This document shows, one piece after another, positions 1 to 8,131 of a stretch of DNA of 17,987 nt. Source of the DNA: Desulfobacterales bacterium. Lineage in GTDB: Bacteria; Desulfobacterota; Desulfobacteria; Desulfobacterales; Desulfosalsimonadaceae. The stretch covers positions 1-17,987 of the forward strand of contig JAGXLE010000003.1 of the NCBI GenBank assembly GCA_018334855.1, given 5' to 3'. The notes beneath the pieces are model-generated. The model saw nothing but the letters and a program-made list of their open reading frames with translations, was not told the origin of the DNA and made no database searches. The translations under genes and the position numbers were made by a program. The number at the start of each line of letters is the position of its first letter. Positions within the stretch are counted from its first letter, which is position 1.

Positions 1-2392
1 GGGAGACCAGGCTCTGCCGAAAGGTTGTGGAAAGATAATACGGTTCGCCCTGGACAAACGGGCAGACCTGGGCATTGGGAAGCCCGTTTTCCACAGGAAT
101 TGCCTTTACATGGGGAAGAAACAGATAATCAGGCGGTTCGGGATCATTGATAAGGGAATAAAAATAGCCGTGAGACAGTTCTGCAGGAAAGCAGAAGGCA
201 GCGTTTCTCATATCAATGCCTTTTGCATCGGGCTGTTCTGCAAGTACGGGCTCAAGACCGATCCCGGCAAAAAAGTTTGAATACAGGGGATAATAAGTAT
301 TTGTCAGAAAGCTCTTGTTGATGCCGACACGCCGGCTGCGGGCCGGCAAATCAGAGCCTTTGGCAGCATACTTGTCAAACACGAGTTTTTCCCTGTGCTT
401 GACAAGATCCAGGGACTCTATGTTGTATTCCAGGTTGTAGCGCAGGTTGTAGTAGCGGTTGCAGGCTCCGCCGAAAGGGTATTTTTTGCCTTCAAGCTCT
501 ATAACCGCGATCTCGCATCCCCTGTCGCATTTTTCTTTGCCGCCCTTGCAGGTAAATGATTTTTTGTATGTCACCTCCCGGTCCGCCAGGGTTTTAAGAT
601 CAAATCGCTCCGGCTCCATCAGTCCCATCCGGATTCGCTTCTTGATCTCAAGGCCCACGCCGAAAGCACCCATCAGGCCCGGCTCAGGGGGAACAATGAT
701 AGGCTTTGAAGAAAGCGCAGCCATTGCAAGCGGCACTGCCTTGTTATAGCATACACCCCCCTGCATAAACACTTTGCCGCCAACAGGACGGTTTCCCTTG
801 ACCCTGTTTATGTAATTCATGCAGATCGAATAGACCAGTCCTGCGATGATATCTTCGTGTGCCACTCCTTCGTGCACCGCGGTCTTTATGTCAGAAGCGA
901 TAAATGCCGCGCACTGATCGTTGAAATTCGGTGGATTATCAGCCTTTAAGGCCACTTCTGCAATGGATTCAACGTCTACTCCCAGGGTTTCATCGGCTGA
1001 TTCGGCCAGAAAGGAGCCTGTACCTGCAGAGCAGGCCTCGTTCATGGCATAGTCTGAGGGCACTCCGCTTGTAACATAGGTATACTTGGCATCCTGGCCT
1101 CCGATTTCAAAAAGCGTGTCAACATCAGGATCGAAATGCACCGCAGCAGCCGCATGGGCCACGATTTCATTTATCACCCCGTGGGTCAGTGCGTGTAAGC
1201 CCGCAATCTGGCGTCCTGAACCGCACACCCCGAGCCCCGTGATTGAGATGCCGGCAGGATCAACCTTTTCCTCCACCTGGCTTAGAAGTTCACGGTAACA
1301 GGCCCTGGACGCCCCCACAGGATCGCCGTGGGTATAGAGATAAACGGATGCAAGCATTGCATCATCATCTGTGCGCATCAGTACCGCCTTGGTGGTGGTT
1401 GAGCCTACGTCTAAGCCGAGGATACATTCATCGTTTTCCCTGATTTCTCCCTTGTTGACGCTTTTAAAGGAAACTTTTTCCTCATAGTCCCTGAGCCTGG
1501 GCAGCGTATCAAATGATACCGCTCCTTCGGCAAACAGCTCATTTTCTTCCGGCAGTGAGGATGCACTGTTTTCAAACGCCCACAGGGCAGCGCCCAGGGC
1601 CTCGAAATAAGGGGCCTGCTCCGGGACTATCAGGCCCGGGATGGACTGCTCAAGATAATCGATCATCATCTGATTGCGGGCCGATCCGCCGACGATCATT
1701 ATATCTCTTTTTTCCATATTTTTGAGCAGTTCAAGGATCTTGTTTGCCATCATACGGCACAGGCCCGCAGTTACCCTTGATTTGGGCACGCCCTTGTTAA
1801 TGGCATGAGTGCAGTCGGATTTGCAGAAAACCGAGCATCTTCCCGAGACCTGGTAGGGTGTCTCGGTAGAAGACCAGTGCTGCGCCTCTTTAAGGCTCAC
1901 TCCCATGCGTCTTAGCTGCTGCATGAAAAATTCCCCTGTGCCCGAGGCGCACTTGTTGCCGGTAAGTACGTTTTTTATGCGCCCCCTGTCATCAAGGACA
2001 TAAACCATGAAGGTTTCGCCGCCTGCAGATACAATTGCCGGGCAATAAGTGTCCGGGGGCCTGATATGAAGGTAGGCGTGTTCGACAGCTTCGGGCTCGG
2101 AAATGGTGGTCAGGTTTACAAATTCCCTGAACCGCCTCCCGGTTGCCACAATCCTGTCGCAGCGATCCGCTTCTGTATCTTTAAGCATTGACAGCAGGGT
2201 ATCGCGAGGATTGCCTCCATGGGGCCGGTCTGAAGCGGAAATAATCCTTGGTGGCGTTTTGTCAGCAAAATTATCTGAAAACTGCAGCTGAACAACAGAA
2301 ACCGTGGAAGCGCCCAGGCAAATGCCCATGGTTTCAAGGTTTTGCGTCTCAATTTCACTTGCGTATTGTGTATCTGATCCTGGCTCTTTCAT
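1..2392 (-). CDS. 2-hydroxyacyl-CoA dehydratase activase, large form (BadF/BcrA-type ATPase, partial at 3' end)
   Basis: This open frame runs off the left edge, leaving about 797 N-terminal residues of a family that usually exceeds 1300. It carries two ASKHA (BcrAD_BadFG) ATPase units. The first (about residues 22-290) has NKCASGTGEFF near 146 and GGSARNQ. The second (about 322-590) has the phosphate loop DVGSTTTKAV at 328, GGQDAK near 428 and NEACSAGTGSF near 448, whose Cys is the expected [4Fe-4S] ligand. A Cys-rich stretch (CKGGKEKCDRGC, about 614) and RVGINKSF near 690 mark the start of the DUF2229 part. Family members use ATP to drive one-electron reduction of 2-hydroxyacyl-CoA dehydratases or benzoyl-CoA reductase-like enzymes; the substrate here is unknown. 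In the first unit the phosphate loop reads LGAST without the usual Asp, so only the second is likely a full ATPase. The start at 2392 overlaps the preceding gene by 38 bp; an in-frame ATG at 2329 (MGICLGAS) is the alternative. Confidence 0.9.
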   Translation of the reverse strand, partial: MKEPGSDTQYASEIETQNLETMGICLGASTVSVVQLQFSDNFADKTPPRIISASDRPHGGNPRDTLLSMLKDTEADRCDRIVATGRRFREFVNLTTISEPEAVEHAYLHIRPPDTYCPAIVSAGGETFMVYVLDDRGRIKNVLTGNKCASGTGEFFMQQLRRMGVSLKEAQHWSSTETPYQVSGRCSVFCKSDCTHAINKGVPKSRVTAGLCRMMANKILELLKNMEKRDIMIVGGSARNQMMIDYLEQSIPGLIVPEQAPYFEALGAALWAFENSASSLPEENELFAEGAVSFDTLPRLRDYEEKVSFKSVNKGEIRENDECILGLDVGSTTTKAVLMRTDDDAMLASVYLYTHGDPVGASRACYRELLSQVEEKVDPAGISITGLGVCGSGRQIAGLHALTHGVINEIVAHAAAAVHFDPDVDTLFEIGGQDAKYTYVTSGVPSDYAMNEACSAGTGSFLAESADETLGVDVESIAEVALKADNPPNFNDQCAAFIASDIKTAVHEGVAHEDIIAGLVYSICMNYINRVKGNRPVGGKVFMQGGVCYNKAVPLAMAALSSKPIIVPPEPGLMGAFGVGLEIKKRIRMGLMEPERFDLKTLADREVTYKKSFTCKGGKEKCDRGCEIAVIELEGKKYPFGGACNRYYNLRYNLEYNIESLDLVKHREKLVFDKYAAKGSDLPARSRRVGINKSFLTNTYYPLYSNFFAGIGLEPVLAEQPDAKGIDMRNAAFCFPAELSHGYFYSLINDPEPPDYLFLPHVKAIPVENGLPNAQVCPFVQGEPYYLSTTFRQSLVS

Positions 2393-3062
2393 CTGCTGGT
2401 TCCATAAAGTTTGGACCGGATATGCTGATCCGCTCATATATTAAACGGTTAACATCAAATATTCCACACTCCGAATTCTCGGCAGCGCCCACGATTACAA
2501 TATATCGTTGATCGTAATACAACAAAGTCGAGCCTGACTCCGGCATTGCAGTTCGGGTCACATGTCCGTTTCTGCACCGAAATACTACTGAGTTGTGACT
2601 GTGTCCACAGAATATAACATGATCCGAGGCATTATTAAATACTTCTGTTGCCCGGTCAATGCCGCCCGTATCAACGGGATCGTAAATGGCCCGCACGGAC
2701 TCATACGGCAATGAATGGCAACAGCAAACTCCGGCAAAACGCCTGACTAACGGGGTATTCTGAAAAAAGCGGAGCCACCGGTCTCTTTTGTCGGCATACT
2801 GCGGCAGCTCTTCATTCTGCAGCTTCTTTTCCACCTGATAATCATTATTTCCCTTTACTGCATAAATTCCGTACTGCTCAAGCAGCTCAAAAACTTCGGC
2901 CATCTGCCCCGGATTTCCGGAATCGCAGAAGTCGCCAAGATGTACGAGAATGTCAGCACCTTTTGACAAAAGCATATCTGCAGCATCACGAAGCAGGCCT
3001 GCGCTGCCGTGAGTATCGGCTATAAGGCCGATCCGCACAGAAGATTTTAAACATTTTTTCAT
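2355..3062 (-). CDS. Calcineurin-like metallophosphoesterase (YfcE/MJ0936-like)
   Basis: A 235-residue cytoplasmic protein with the ordered metal-binding motifs of the calcineurin-like phosphoesterase superfamily: DTH near the N-terminus (IGLIADTHGS), GDFCD, GNND, a lone His in CCCHSLP, and GHSHNS. The size and the short spacing between motifs fit the YfcE/MJ0936 group of small phosphodiesterases; the physiological substrate cannot be read from the sequence. The frame is open up to a TTG at 3098, but the ATG at 3062 (MKKCLKSS) places the first beta strand at the usual position. The bases read as TTG there also form a consensus -35 hexamer (TTGACA, 3098-3093), with only a weak -10 (TACTGT) 17 bp further on, which would make the message almost leaderless. 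The 3' end overlaps the start of the dehydratase activase, so the two are probably cotranscribed. Confidence 0.85.
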   Translation of the reverse strand: MKKCLKSSVRIGLIADTHGSAGLLRDAADMLLSKGADILVHLGDFCDSGNPGQMAEVFELLEQYGIYAVKGNNDYQVEKKLQNEELPQYADKRDRWLRFFQNTPLVRRFAGVCCCHSLPYESVRAIYDPVDTGGIDRATEVFNNASDHVIFCGHSHNSVVFRCRNGHVTRTAMPESGSTLLYYDQRYIVIVGAAENSECGIFDVNRLIYERISISGPNFMEPADERARIRYTIRK

Positions 3063-3215
3063 GATTTGTACAGTACTCAATAAACCGCTGGCTGTCAATC
3101 TGGCATATGCGCAAACACAGATGTTGACTTTTGATTACAGATATCGGATCTTATGCCAGCAACGCCATGCGGGACAGGTATCTGTAAAACTATTACGGCA
3201 GTAAAGGAGCAGAAG

Positions 3216-3509
3216 ATGAACGAAAATTCAGACAACGGATCCTGGGTATATGTGGCCGTGGAAGATCCCGGCGGCAACGAAAAATTCATGGGTCTCTACG
3301 ATGAGAAGACCCGGATTTCATATATTCCGGCATTTTATGAAAAAGAGGATGCCATGGCCTGCGTAATAAATCTTCCCCGCTCGCCGGAAAAAAAATACGA
3401 GGTCCAGGCCATACTGCTGGAAGAATTGAAAAAAGATGCCCGCAATAACGGGTTTCTGATTTTCATGCTCGATGCGGAGGGCCGGATTTTAAAGCAGATT
3501 CAGCCTTGA
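3216..3509 (+). CDS. Small protein of unknown function (97 aa)
   Basis: I do not recognise this gene. The 97-residue product starts MNENSDNG, preceded by a good AAGGAG ribosome-binding site about 7 bp upstream; the frame is open further back to 3153, but that extension looks like non-coding sequence. The protein is soluble, with no signal peptide or membrane segment. It has an alternating strand/helix pattern: WVYVAVEDP, then FMGLYDEKTRISYIPAF, a helix (KEDAMACVINL), a second helix (EVQAILLEELKKDARNN), and a last strand (FLIFMLDAEGRIL). The 'yIPaF...eDA' segment recalls SseB/DUF3110-type small domains, but this is a weak resemblance. It lies divergent from the metallophosphoesterase and 168 bp upstream of elbB. 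Confidence 0.7.
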   Translation: MNENSDNGSWVYVAVEDPGGNEKFMGLYDEKTRISYIPAFYEKEDAMACVINLPRSPEKKYEVQAILLEELKKDARNNGFLIFMLDAEGRILKQIQP

Positions 3510-3592
3510 TTATTGCCATGCCGATTGTAACCGCCCGGTCCAGTCCGGCCCGGGAATGCCCCAGTTGATGGATGCTGCAAAACCTTTTCTTG

Positions 3593-3621
3593 TTGACCCG
3601 AACACAATTCACTGGTAAATA
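3593..3621 (+). promoter_or_regulatory. Candidate sigma70-type promoter of elbB
   Basis: TTGACC (3593-3598), a 17-bp spacer and TAAATA (3616-3621) match the -35/-10 consensus at five and four of six positions respectively. It lies about 56 bp upstream of the elbB ATG, in the gap after the small unknown gene. This suggests elbB has its own promoter. Called by eye only. Confidence 0.5.
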
Positions 3622-3677
3622 TTAGTGATTATGGAGAGAAACGCAATATTGAAACATCGATTGACAAGGAGTGCGGG

Positions 3678-4331
3678 ATGAAAAATGTCGGTGTCTTATT
3701 GTCCGGCTGCGGTGTATATGACGGAACCGAAATTCATGAAGCCGTGATTACCCTGCTTGCTCTGGAACGTAACGGCGCCAGCACGGTCTGCATGGCTCCT
3801 GATATTGCCCAGCACCATGTGGTCAACCATCTTACCGGCCAACCCACTGAAGAAAGCCGAAATTTGCTGGTCGAGTCCGCTCGCATAGCACGGGGCGAAA
3901 TCACTGATATCAAGCACATCCGTTCGGCAGACTTAGATGCCCTTGTCATTCCCGGCGGATTCGGCGCGGCAAAAAATCTGAGCGATTTCGCAATCAAGGG
4001 AAAAGAAGCGGAAATCCATCCCGAGGTGCGCCGCCTGGTAATTGAAATGGCCGATTCCGCGAAACCAATAGGTGCAATGTGCATCTCGCCAGCGGTACTT
4101 GCAAAAATTCTCGAAGACAGGCGGCCCCAGGTAACCATCGGAAACGACCTGGGAACGGCTGAAGCTATCGAGGCCATGGGCGGGACACATACAGTTTGCG
4201 AGGTTAAAATGATAGAGGTGGATAAAACCAACAAGCTTGTCACTACACCGGCTTACATGATAGGGTCGTCTATCAGCGATGTTGCAGAAGGTATTGAAAA
4301 ACTGGTGGAAAAAGTGCTGGAAATGGCATAG
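3678..4331 (+). CDS. elbB: ElbB/ES1-type glyoxalase (DJ-1/PfpI superfamily)
   Basis: A 217-residue, single-domain class I glutamine amidotransferase-like protein. The opening VGVLLSGCGVYDGTEIHEAV is diagnostic of the ElbB (ES1) branch. The VIPGGFGAAKNLSDF segment (about 91-104) and the nucleophile elbow GAMCISPAVLAKI (Cys135) follow in family order. E. coli ElbB has weak glyoxalase III-like activity and was named for an effect on isoprenoid production; the cellular role is still unclear, although detoxification or repair of reactive carbonyls is plausible for the superfamily. The ATG is preceded by AAGGAG at optimal spacing. The length is that of the family and no catalytic residue appears missing. 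It converges with the DHH-CBS gene, only 41 bp separating the stops, and I see no clear intrinsic terminator there. Confidence 0.93.
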   Translation: MKNVGVLLSGCGVYDGTEIHEAVITLLALERNGASTVCMAPDIAQHHVVNHLTGQPTEESRNLLVESARIARGEITDIKHIRSADLDALVIPGGFGAAKNLSDFAIKGKEAEIHPEVRRLVIEMADSAKPIGAMCISPAVLAKILEDRRPQVTIGNDLGTAEAIEAMGGTHTVCEVKMIEVDKTNKLVTTPAYMIGSSISDVAEGIEKLVEKVLEMA

Positions 4332-4372
4332 CCAACGGCTTTAACGGAACTGCCCTCCCCCTGCCATCTTTT

Positions 4373-5674
4373 TTAATCCGGCAGAGCGTCGTAGAAATAC
4401 CTCATTGCATCTGAACGGGAAATAATGCCGATTATCCTGTCATTTTCGATTACGGGCAGCCGGCCTATATCGTGCTTGACCATAAGACGGGCGGCATGCA
4501 TAGGGCTTCGCTCAGGGGAAATGGTGATATTTTTTGTACTCATGAAAGCTTTGACCGGTGATTTAAGCTGAGACTGTTTTTTAAGTTTTTTAAAATCCCT
4601 TCTTGATATAATCCCCTTCAATATTCCGTCATCTATAACCGGAAGACCGGTGCATCCCTTTTCCTTAAGGATTGCCGCCACCCGGGACATGGAGATGCTG
4701 CTTGCTACATGGACCACCGGAGATGACATTATGTCTCTTATCTGAACCGAGCTTTCCTGGTTTCCTTTCATAAGTTCAATCATCCGGTCCCTTACTGAAC
4801 GCGGATTTACGGACTTGAGCAAAGCAGAACCGGCCCCCGGATGCCCCCCGCCTCCTATACTGCGCATTATCGATCCAATGTTTATGTCCTCTACAATACT
4901 GCGGCCTATAACGATACACTTGTCATTTTCCTCGTGTACAAAAATTCCCACAGCAACATCGACGTTGGCAATTTCCCGATACATGTGAACAACCAGCGAA
5001 AGATTGTTGACGTGGCCGCTGATGGAGGTGATATTAATACTTACGCTGTAATTGTTGATTTTGCGCCGCCCCGCCTTTTTAAGCATCTCAAAGAGTATGT
5101 CCTTCTGTCTTTGCCCGTAACCGGGCTGAAGAAAGGTTTTTAAAATTTTTAAATCCGCCATTTGTTCAAGCAGATACCCGGCTGCATAGGCATCCTCAGC
5201 AGTTGCCGAGGGAAAGGTCAAACTGCCGGTGTCCTCGTAGAGTCCGGTTAAAAACAGGGTCGCCTGGATAGGTGAAATATTCGTGCCCAGCTCTTTAAGA
5301 CGCCGTATCATAAGTGTAATTGCGGCTCCCGTATTTTCCTGGCATTTCCAGGAGGCATCAATATCGCAATCAAAAGCATCATGGTGATCCCACAACAGGA
5401 TTTCCGGTGAAAAATCATTCTTTAGTTTCCCCATTCTGTCGAGCCTGGACCATTTGTTTGTATCGACTACAATCAGTTTATCCACAGCCGACAGGTCAAT
5501 ATCATCGACTTCGGCCAGCTCGAACATGTCTTTATGGAAGGATAGAAATGCCTTTACATTGGGATTTATCGCTTTTGGAAGAACGGCAACAGTGCCGGGG
5601 TAGATCAGGGTTGCGGCAACAAGACAGGCAAGGCCGTCAAAATCTGTGTTTTTGTGGGTGGTGACAATCTGCAT
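4373..5674 (-). CDS. DHH/DHHA1 phosphoesterase with CBS-domain pair, no polymerase domain
   Basis: The 433-residue protein has a DHH phosphoesterase domain (HKNTDFDGLA at 7-16, VVDT at 69-72, LLWDHHD at 93-99, DTGSLTF near 148), then a DHHA1 domain with GGGGHPGAG at 274-282, and two CBS repeats (about 312-368 and 375-428). Known relatives with this front half in deltaproteobacteria are fused to a C-terminal poly(A)-polymerase/CCA-type nucleotidyltransferase head; here the frame ends immediately after the second CBS repeat. As a free protein it is probably a Mn-dependent phosphoesterase (nano-RNA, cyclic dinucleotide or polyphosphate type), with the CBS pair sensing an adenine nucleotide. That substrate range is family knowledge, not visible in the sequence. 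A GGGAG ribosome-binding site precedes the ATG. The downstream 41 bp to elbB contain no room for a lost polymerase domain. Confidence 0.88.
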   Translation of the reverse strand: MQIVTTHKNTDFDGLACLVAATLIYPGTVAVLPKAINPNVKAFLSFHKDMFELAEVDDIDLSAVDKLIVVDTNKWSRLDRMGKLKNDFSPEILLWDHHDAFDCDIDASWKCQENTGAAITLMIRRLKELGTNISPIQATLFLTGLYEDTGSLTFPSATAEDAYAAGYLLEQMADLKILKTFLQPGYGQRQKDILFEMLKKAGRRKINNYSVSINITSISGHVNNLSLVVHMYREIANVDVAVGIFVHEENDKCIVIGRSIVEDINIGSIMRSIGGGGHPGAGSALLKSVNPRSVRDRMIELMKGNQESSVQIRDIMSSPVVHVASSISMSRVAAILKEKGCTGLPVIDDGILKGIISRRDFKKLKKQSQLKSPVKAFMSTKNITISPERSPMHAARLMVKHDIGRLPVIENDRIIGIISRSDAMRYFYDALPD

Positions 5675-5782
5675 TCGGTCTCCCGGTTTTTTAAAAAATT
5701 TTCAGATTTAATCAGGATAAGCTGATTTTTCGTCCCTTTTCCGGATCCGGTGGAATTTGTCTTGCATCTGTAAAAAATTTGG

Positions 5783-5801
5783 TGATATCATTTAAATATC
5801 A
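5783..5801. repeat. Inverted repeat, possible operator
   Basis: A perfect 6-bp dyad, TGATAT and ATATCA, separated by 7 bases (CATTTAA). It partly overlaps the -10 element proposed for the DHH-CBS gene, so it could bind a repressor. There is no direct evidence for a regulator. Confidence 0.35.
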
Positions 5802-5826
5802 TAATTGACGGGCTTGTAAAAAGCAA
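5798..5826 (-). promoter_or_regulatory. Candidate promoter of the DHH-CBS gene
   Basis: Read on the minus strand: TTGCTT (5826-5821), a 17-bp spacer and TATGAT (5803-5798). The -10 is good and the -35 moderate. On the plus strand, TTGACG (5805-5810) with TTTACA 16 bp later could serve the PilZ gene, so the two directions may share this stretch. Confidence 0.4.
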
Positions 5827-5875
5827 TTTACACCCCGCGGCGGTATTTTTGCAGGACCTAAATTGAGCGATTTTT

Positions 5876-5893
5876 CGGAAAACCGCTTTTCCG
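5876..5893. repeat. Perfect 7-bp inverted repeat (hairpin)
   Basis: CGGAAAA and TTTTCCG flank a 4-base loop (CCGC). No T-run follows the stem in either direction, so it is not a typical intrinsic terminator. If transcribed it would sit in the leader of the PilZ gene. Confidence 0.4.
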
Positions 5894-6014
5894 CACCGCC
5901 GTCAGGGCAGCGAGGTGCAGTTTCGCAAGTGCGCAAAAAAAGGATTCCCTTGGAAAAAGTCATTTCTGAGCGGCATTTGCCCAGGGGCCGGGAAATAATC
6001 GTAAAAGGCGGTGT

Positions 6015-8102
6015 ATGGATTATATAAGAAACTCATCCACTCTGAATGCGGCTGTTGAAGGAAAAAAAGAAAAAGCCGCCCTGTCAAATCGCCGCCTTAT
6101 AGATTCTGACTTTGAGTCCGAACCTCCTGGCAAGCCCGGGTCTATCGGAAGAAACAAGCTGGTAAATATTTTAAACCTCAGGCACTTTAGAAACCAGACC
6201 GTTCAAATACATTTCCAGGATGAGGGAACTCTTCGCAATCTTTCATTTGAAGCAATCCCGCAGCCCTGTTTCGGCAAACATCTTGTCTGCCTGTGGAAAA
6301 ATCCTCCGGGAGCCCTACCTAAAACAGACAAATACAGGTTGACAGGACTTTCCTTTTCAAACGGAACAGAGCTGATACATGCAGATGCCTTGTCTCGTGC
6401 GGCAAGCAGCAGGGGGATCTGCCTAACCCTTCCCGGCAGTGCGGTATCGCACTCCTTACGGGTTTCTGCAAGATATAAATGCGAATCAATTCATGCCCGG
6501 ATGCTGCAAAACGGGGTCGTTTTCGAGGGCCTGCTCAAAGACTTTAATTTTTCCGCATTCTGCGTGATGATTCCTTCCGCCGGTGAAACACCCTTTCAAT
6601 GGCTAAATTACAGCAACAACCTGACCCTGATATTAAAATCAGAGGAGGAAACCCTTTATTCCGGCGAATGCAGGATAATAGAAAACCCCGGCAAAAGAGA
6701 CGAAAAAGAGCTGGTAATAGAGCCGGTAAATGATACTGTCCAGCGGTTTTCTCCCAGGATTTATCGAAGTAAAAGGGTCTCGTTTACCCCGGCCCCGGAC
6801 ATTATTTTTACCCACCCCCTTACAGGCGGGCATGTCAGCCTGAAAGCAATTGATATTTCCGGTGCCGGCATATCAGTGGAAGAAAGCCGTGAAAACGCCG
6901 GATTGTTTGCCGGACTGATTCTTCCGGAAATGACCATTAATTTTGCCAGTGCCTTCAATATACAATGCAAAGCGCAGGTGGCCTATACCCGGGTTTTGAA
7001 GACACAACAGGGAAAGGAAAAGGTAAAGTGCGGGATTGCATTTCTCGACATGGAACCAAACCAGCACATGCGGCTGCTGTCCATGATTCACCAGGCCGAA
7101 AACAGTCATCTCTACATATGCAACCCTGTCGATATCGATTCTCTCTGGGGTTTTTTCTTTGAAACCGGATTTATCTACCCCAGAAAATATGCTTTTATCC
7201 AGCCTTACAAGGAAGAGGTGAAAAAGACCTACGAAAAGCTCTATAACAGCCAGTCCCCGATTGCGCGATACTTTACCTGGCAGCAAAACGGAACCATTCT
7301 TGCTCATCTTGCCATGCTGCGTTTCTACGAAAAAACATGGCTGATTCATCACCTGGCATCCAGAACGGAAAGGCGCGCAGGTACGGGAATAGACATGATT
7401 GACCAGGTCGGGGAATTTGCCTACGAGACACACAGGCTGGCATCTTCACAAATGTCTTACATGATCTGCTATTACAGGCCGGCCAACCGTTTTTCCGCCC
7501 ATTTTTTCGGGGGGGTTGCGAAAAATATCAAAAACTTGCACGCCTGTTCGGTTGACGAATTTGCTTATTATCATAGCCGTGCAGGTAATGTAAACACTTC
7601 GCTGCCCGGCCAATGGAGCTTGTCAAAGGCCGAATATCATGATCTCTGTGAGCTGAAAGAATTTTATGATCAGCGTTCCGGAGGATTGATGATAAAGGCG
7701 CTTGACCTGATTCCGGAAAAGCCTGTTCGCAACAGAAGCGATTTAAGTGAGCGCTACCATGAAATAGGGCTTCGAAGGGAGCGGAGAGTATTTACCCTCA
7801 GAAAGCAGGACAGGGTAAAGGCAGTGATAATGGCAAATATTTCGGATTTTGCCCTGAATCTGTCTGATCTGACAAACTGCCTCAGTATTTTTGTAATAGA
7901 TCAGGAGACCCCCTATGATATTGTGCGGCAGGCCGTATCCGTTCTGCAGGAGTATTATGCCGCATCTAAAATACCGGTCCTGATCTATCCCCTGTCATAT
8001 GCCGAAAACACGGGGCGGAGATACGAGCGTGTATACTCCCTGTGGGCAATGAACATGCAGTATACCGACGAGTTTTTCAAATCCTACAACGCTTTGAAAT
8101 AA
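6015..8102 (+). CDS. PilZ-domain protein with acyltransferase-like C-terminal half
   Basis: 695 residues, no signal peptide or membrane segment. The region around 120-240 looks like a degenerate PilZ-type barrel (RVSARY at 149, DFNFSAF at 176, lacking the usual Gly). A canonical PilZ domain follows: an Arg cluster SPRIYRSKRVSF (R248, R251, R254) and DISGAG at 280-285, the two motifs that clasp c-di-GMP. From about 373 onward the sequence (LWGFFFETGFIYPRKY, then LAHLAMLRFYEKTWLIHHLA, then CYYRPANRF) has the look of a GNAT-type acyltransferase fold; this assignment is inference. The protein may be an enzyme gated by c-di-GMP. The ATG at 6015 is the only start downstream of an in-frame stop and has an AAGG 7 bp upstream. 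The gene is monocistronic and converges with the HD-GYP gene 29 bp away. Confidence 0.82.
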   Translation: MDYIRNSSTLNAAVEGKKEKAALSNRRLIDSDFESEPPGKPGSIGRNKLVNILNLRHFRNQTVQIHFQDEGTLRNLSFEAIPQPCFGKHLVCLWKNPPGALPKTDKYRLTGLSFSNGTELIHADALSRAASSRGICLTLPGSAVSHSLRVSARYKCESIHARMLQNGVVFEGLLKDFNFSAFCVMIPSAGETPFQWLNYSNNLTLILKSEEETLYSGECRIIENPGKRDEKELVIEPVNDTVQRFSPRIYRSKRVSFTPAPDIIFTHPLTGGHVSLKAIDISGAGISVEESRENAGLFAGLILPEMTINFASAFNIQCKAQVAYTRVLKTQQGKEKVKCGIAFLDMEPNQHMRLLSMIHQAENSHLYICNPVDIDSLWGFFFETGFIYPRKYAFIQPYKEEVKKTYEKLYNSQSPIARYFTWQQNGTILAHLAMLRFYEKTWLIHHLASRTERRAGTGIDMIDQVGEFAYETHRLASSQMSYMICYYRPANRFSAHFFGGVAKNIKNLHACSVDEFAYYHSRAGNVNTSLPGQWSLSKAEYHDLCELKEFYDQRSGGLMIKALDLIPEKPVRNRSDLSERYHEIGLRRERRVFTLRKQDRVKAVIMANISDFALNLSDLTNCLSIFVIDQETPYDIVRQAVSVLQEYYAASKIPVLIYPLSYAENTGRRYERVYSLWAMNMQYTDEFFKSYNALK

Positions 8103-8131
8103 GCCCGGCAGGCACTTTTCAAAAACATTTT

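Larger units (their letters stand above)
5675..6014. other. 340-bp divergent intergenic region with inverted repeats
   Basis: No gene is visible here. The segment separates the minus-strand DHH-CBS gene from the plus-strand PilZ gene. It is AT-rich near 5690-5830, with two short inverted repeats and a candidate divergent promoter zone (listed separately). The part from about 5805 to 5893 resembles, from memory only, a motif that recurs between genes in Desulfobacteraceae genomes. Confidence 0.6.

Noticed and set aside
459..1725. Several 66-96-residue plus-strand frames at the left edge
   Set aside because: All are antisense to the activase, whose minus-strand frame is continuous and motif-rich.
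3734..4243. 169-residue minus-strand open frame
   Set aside because: It lies wholly antisense to elbB, whose protein is a clear family member; its translation is Ser/Arg-rich and matches no fold.
5876..5893. Hairpin as an intrinsic terminator
   Set aside because: No T-run follows on either strand and no gene ends towards it.
6873..7433. 186-residue minus-strand open frame
   Set aside because: Antisense to the PilZ/acyltransferase-like gene, with no ribosome-binding site and no recognisable motif.
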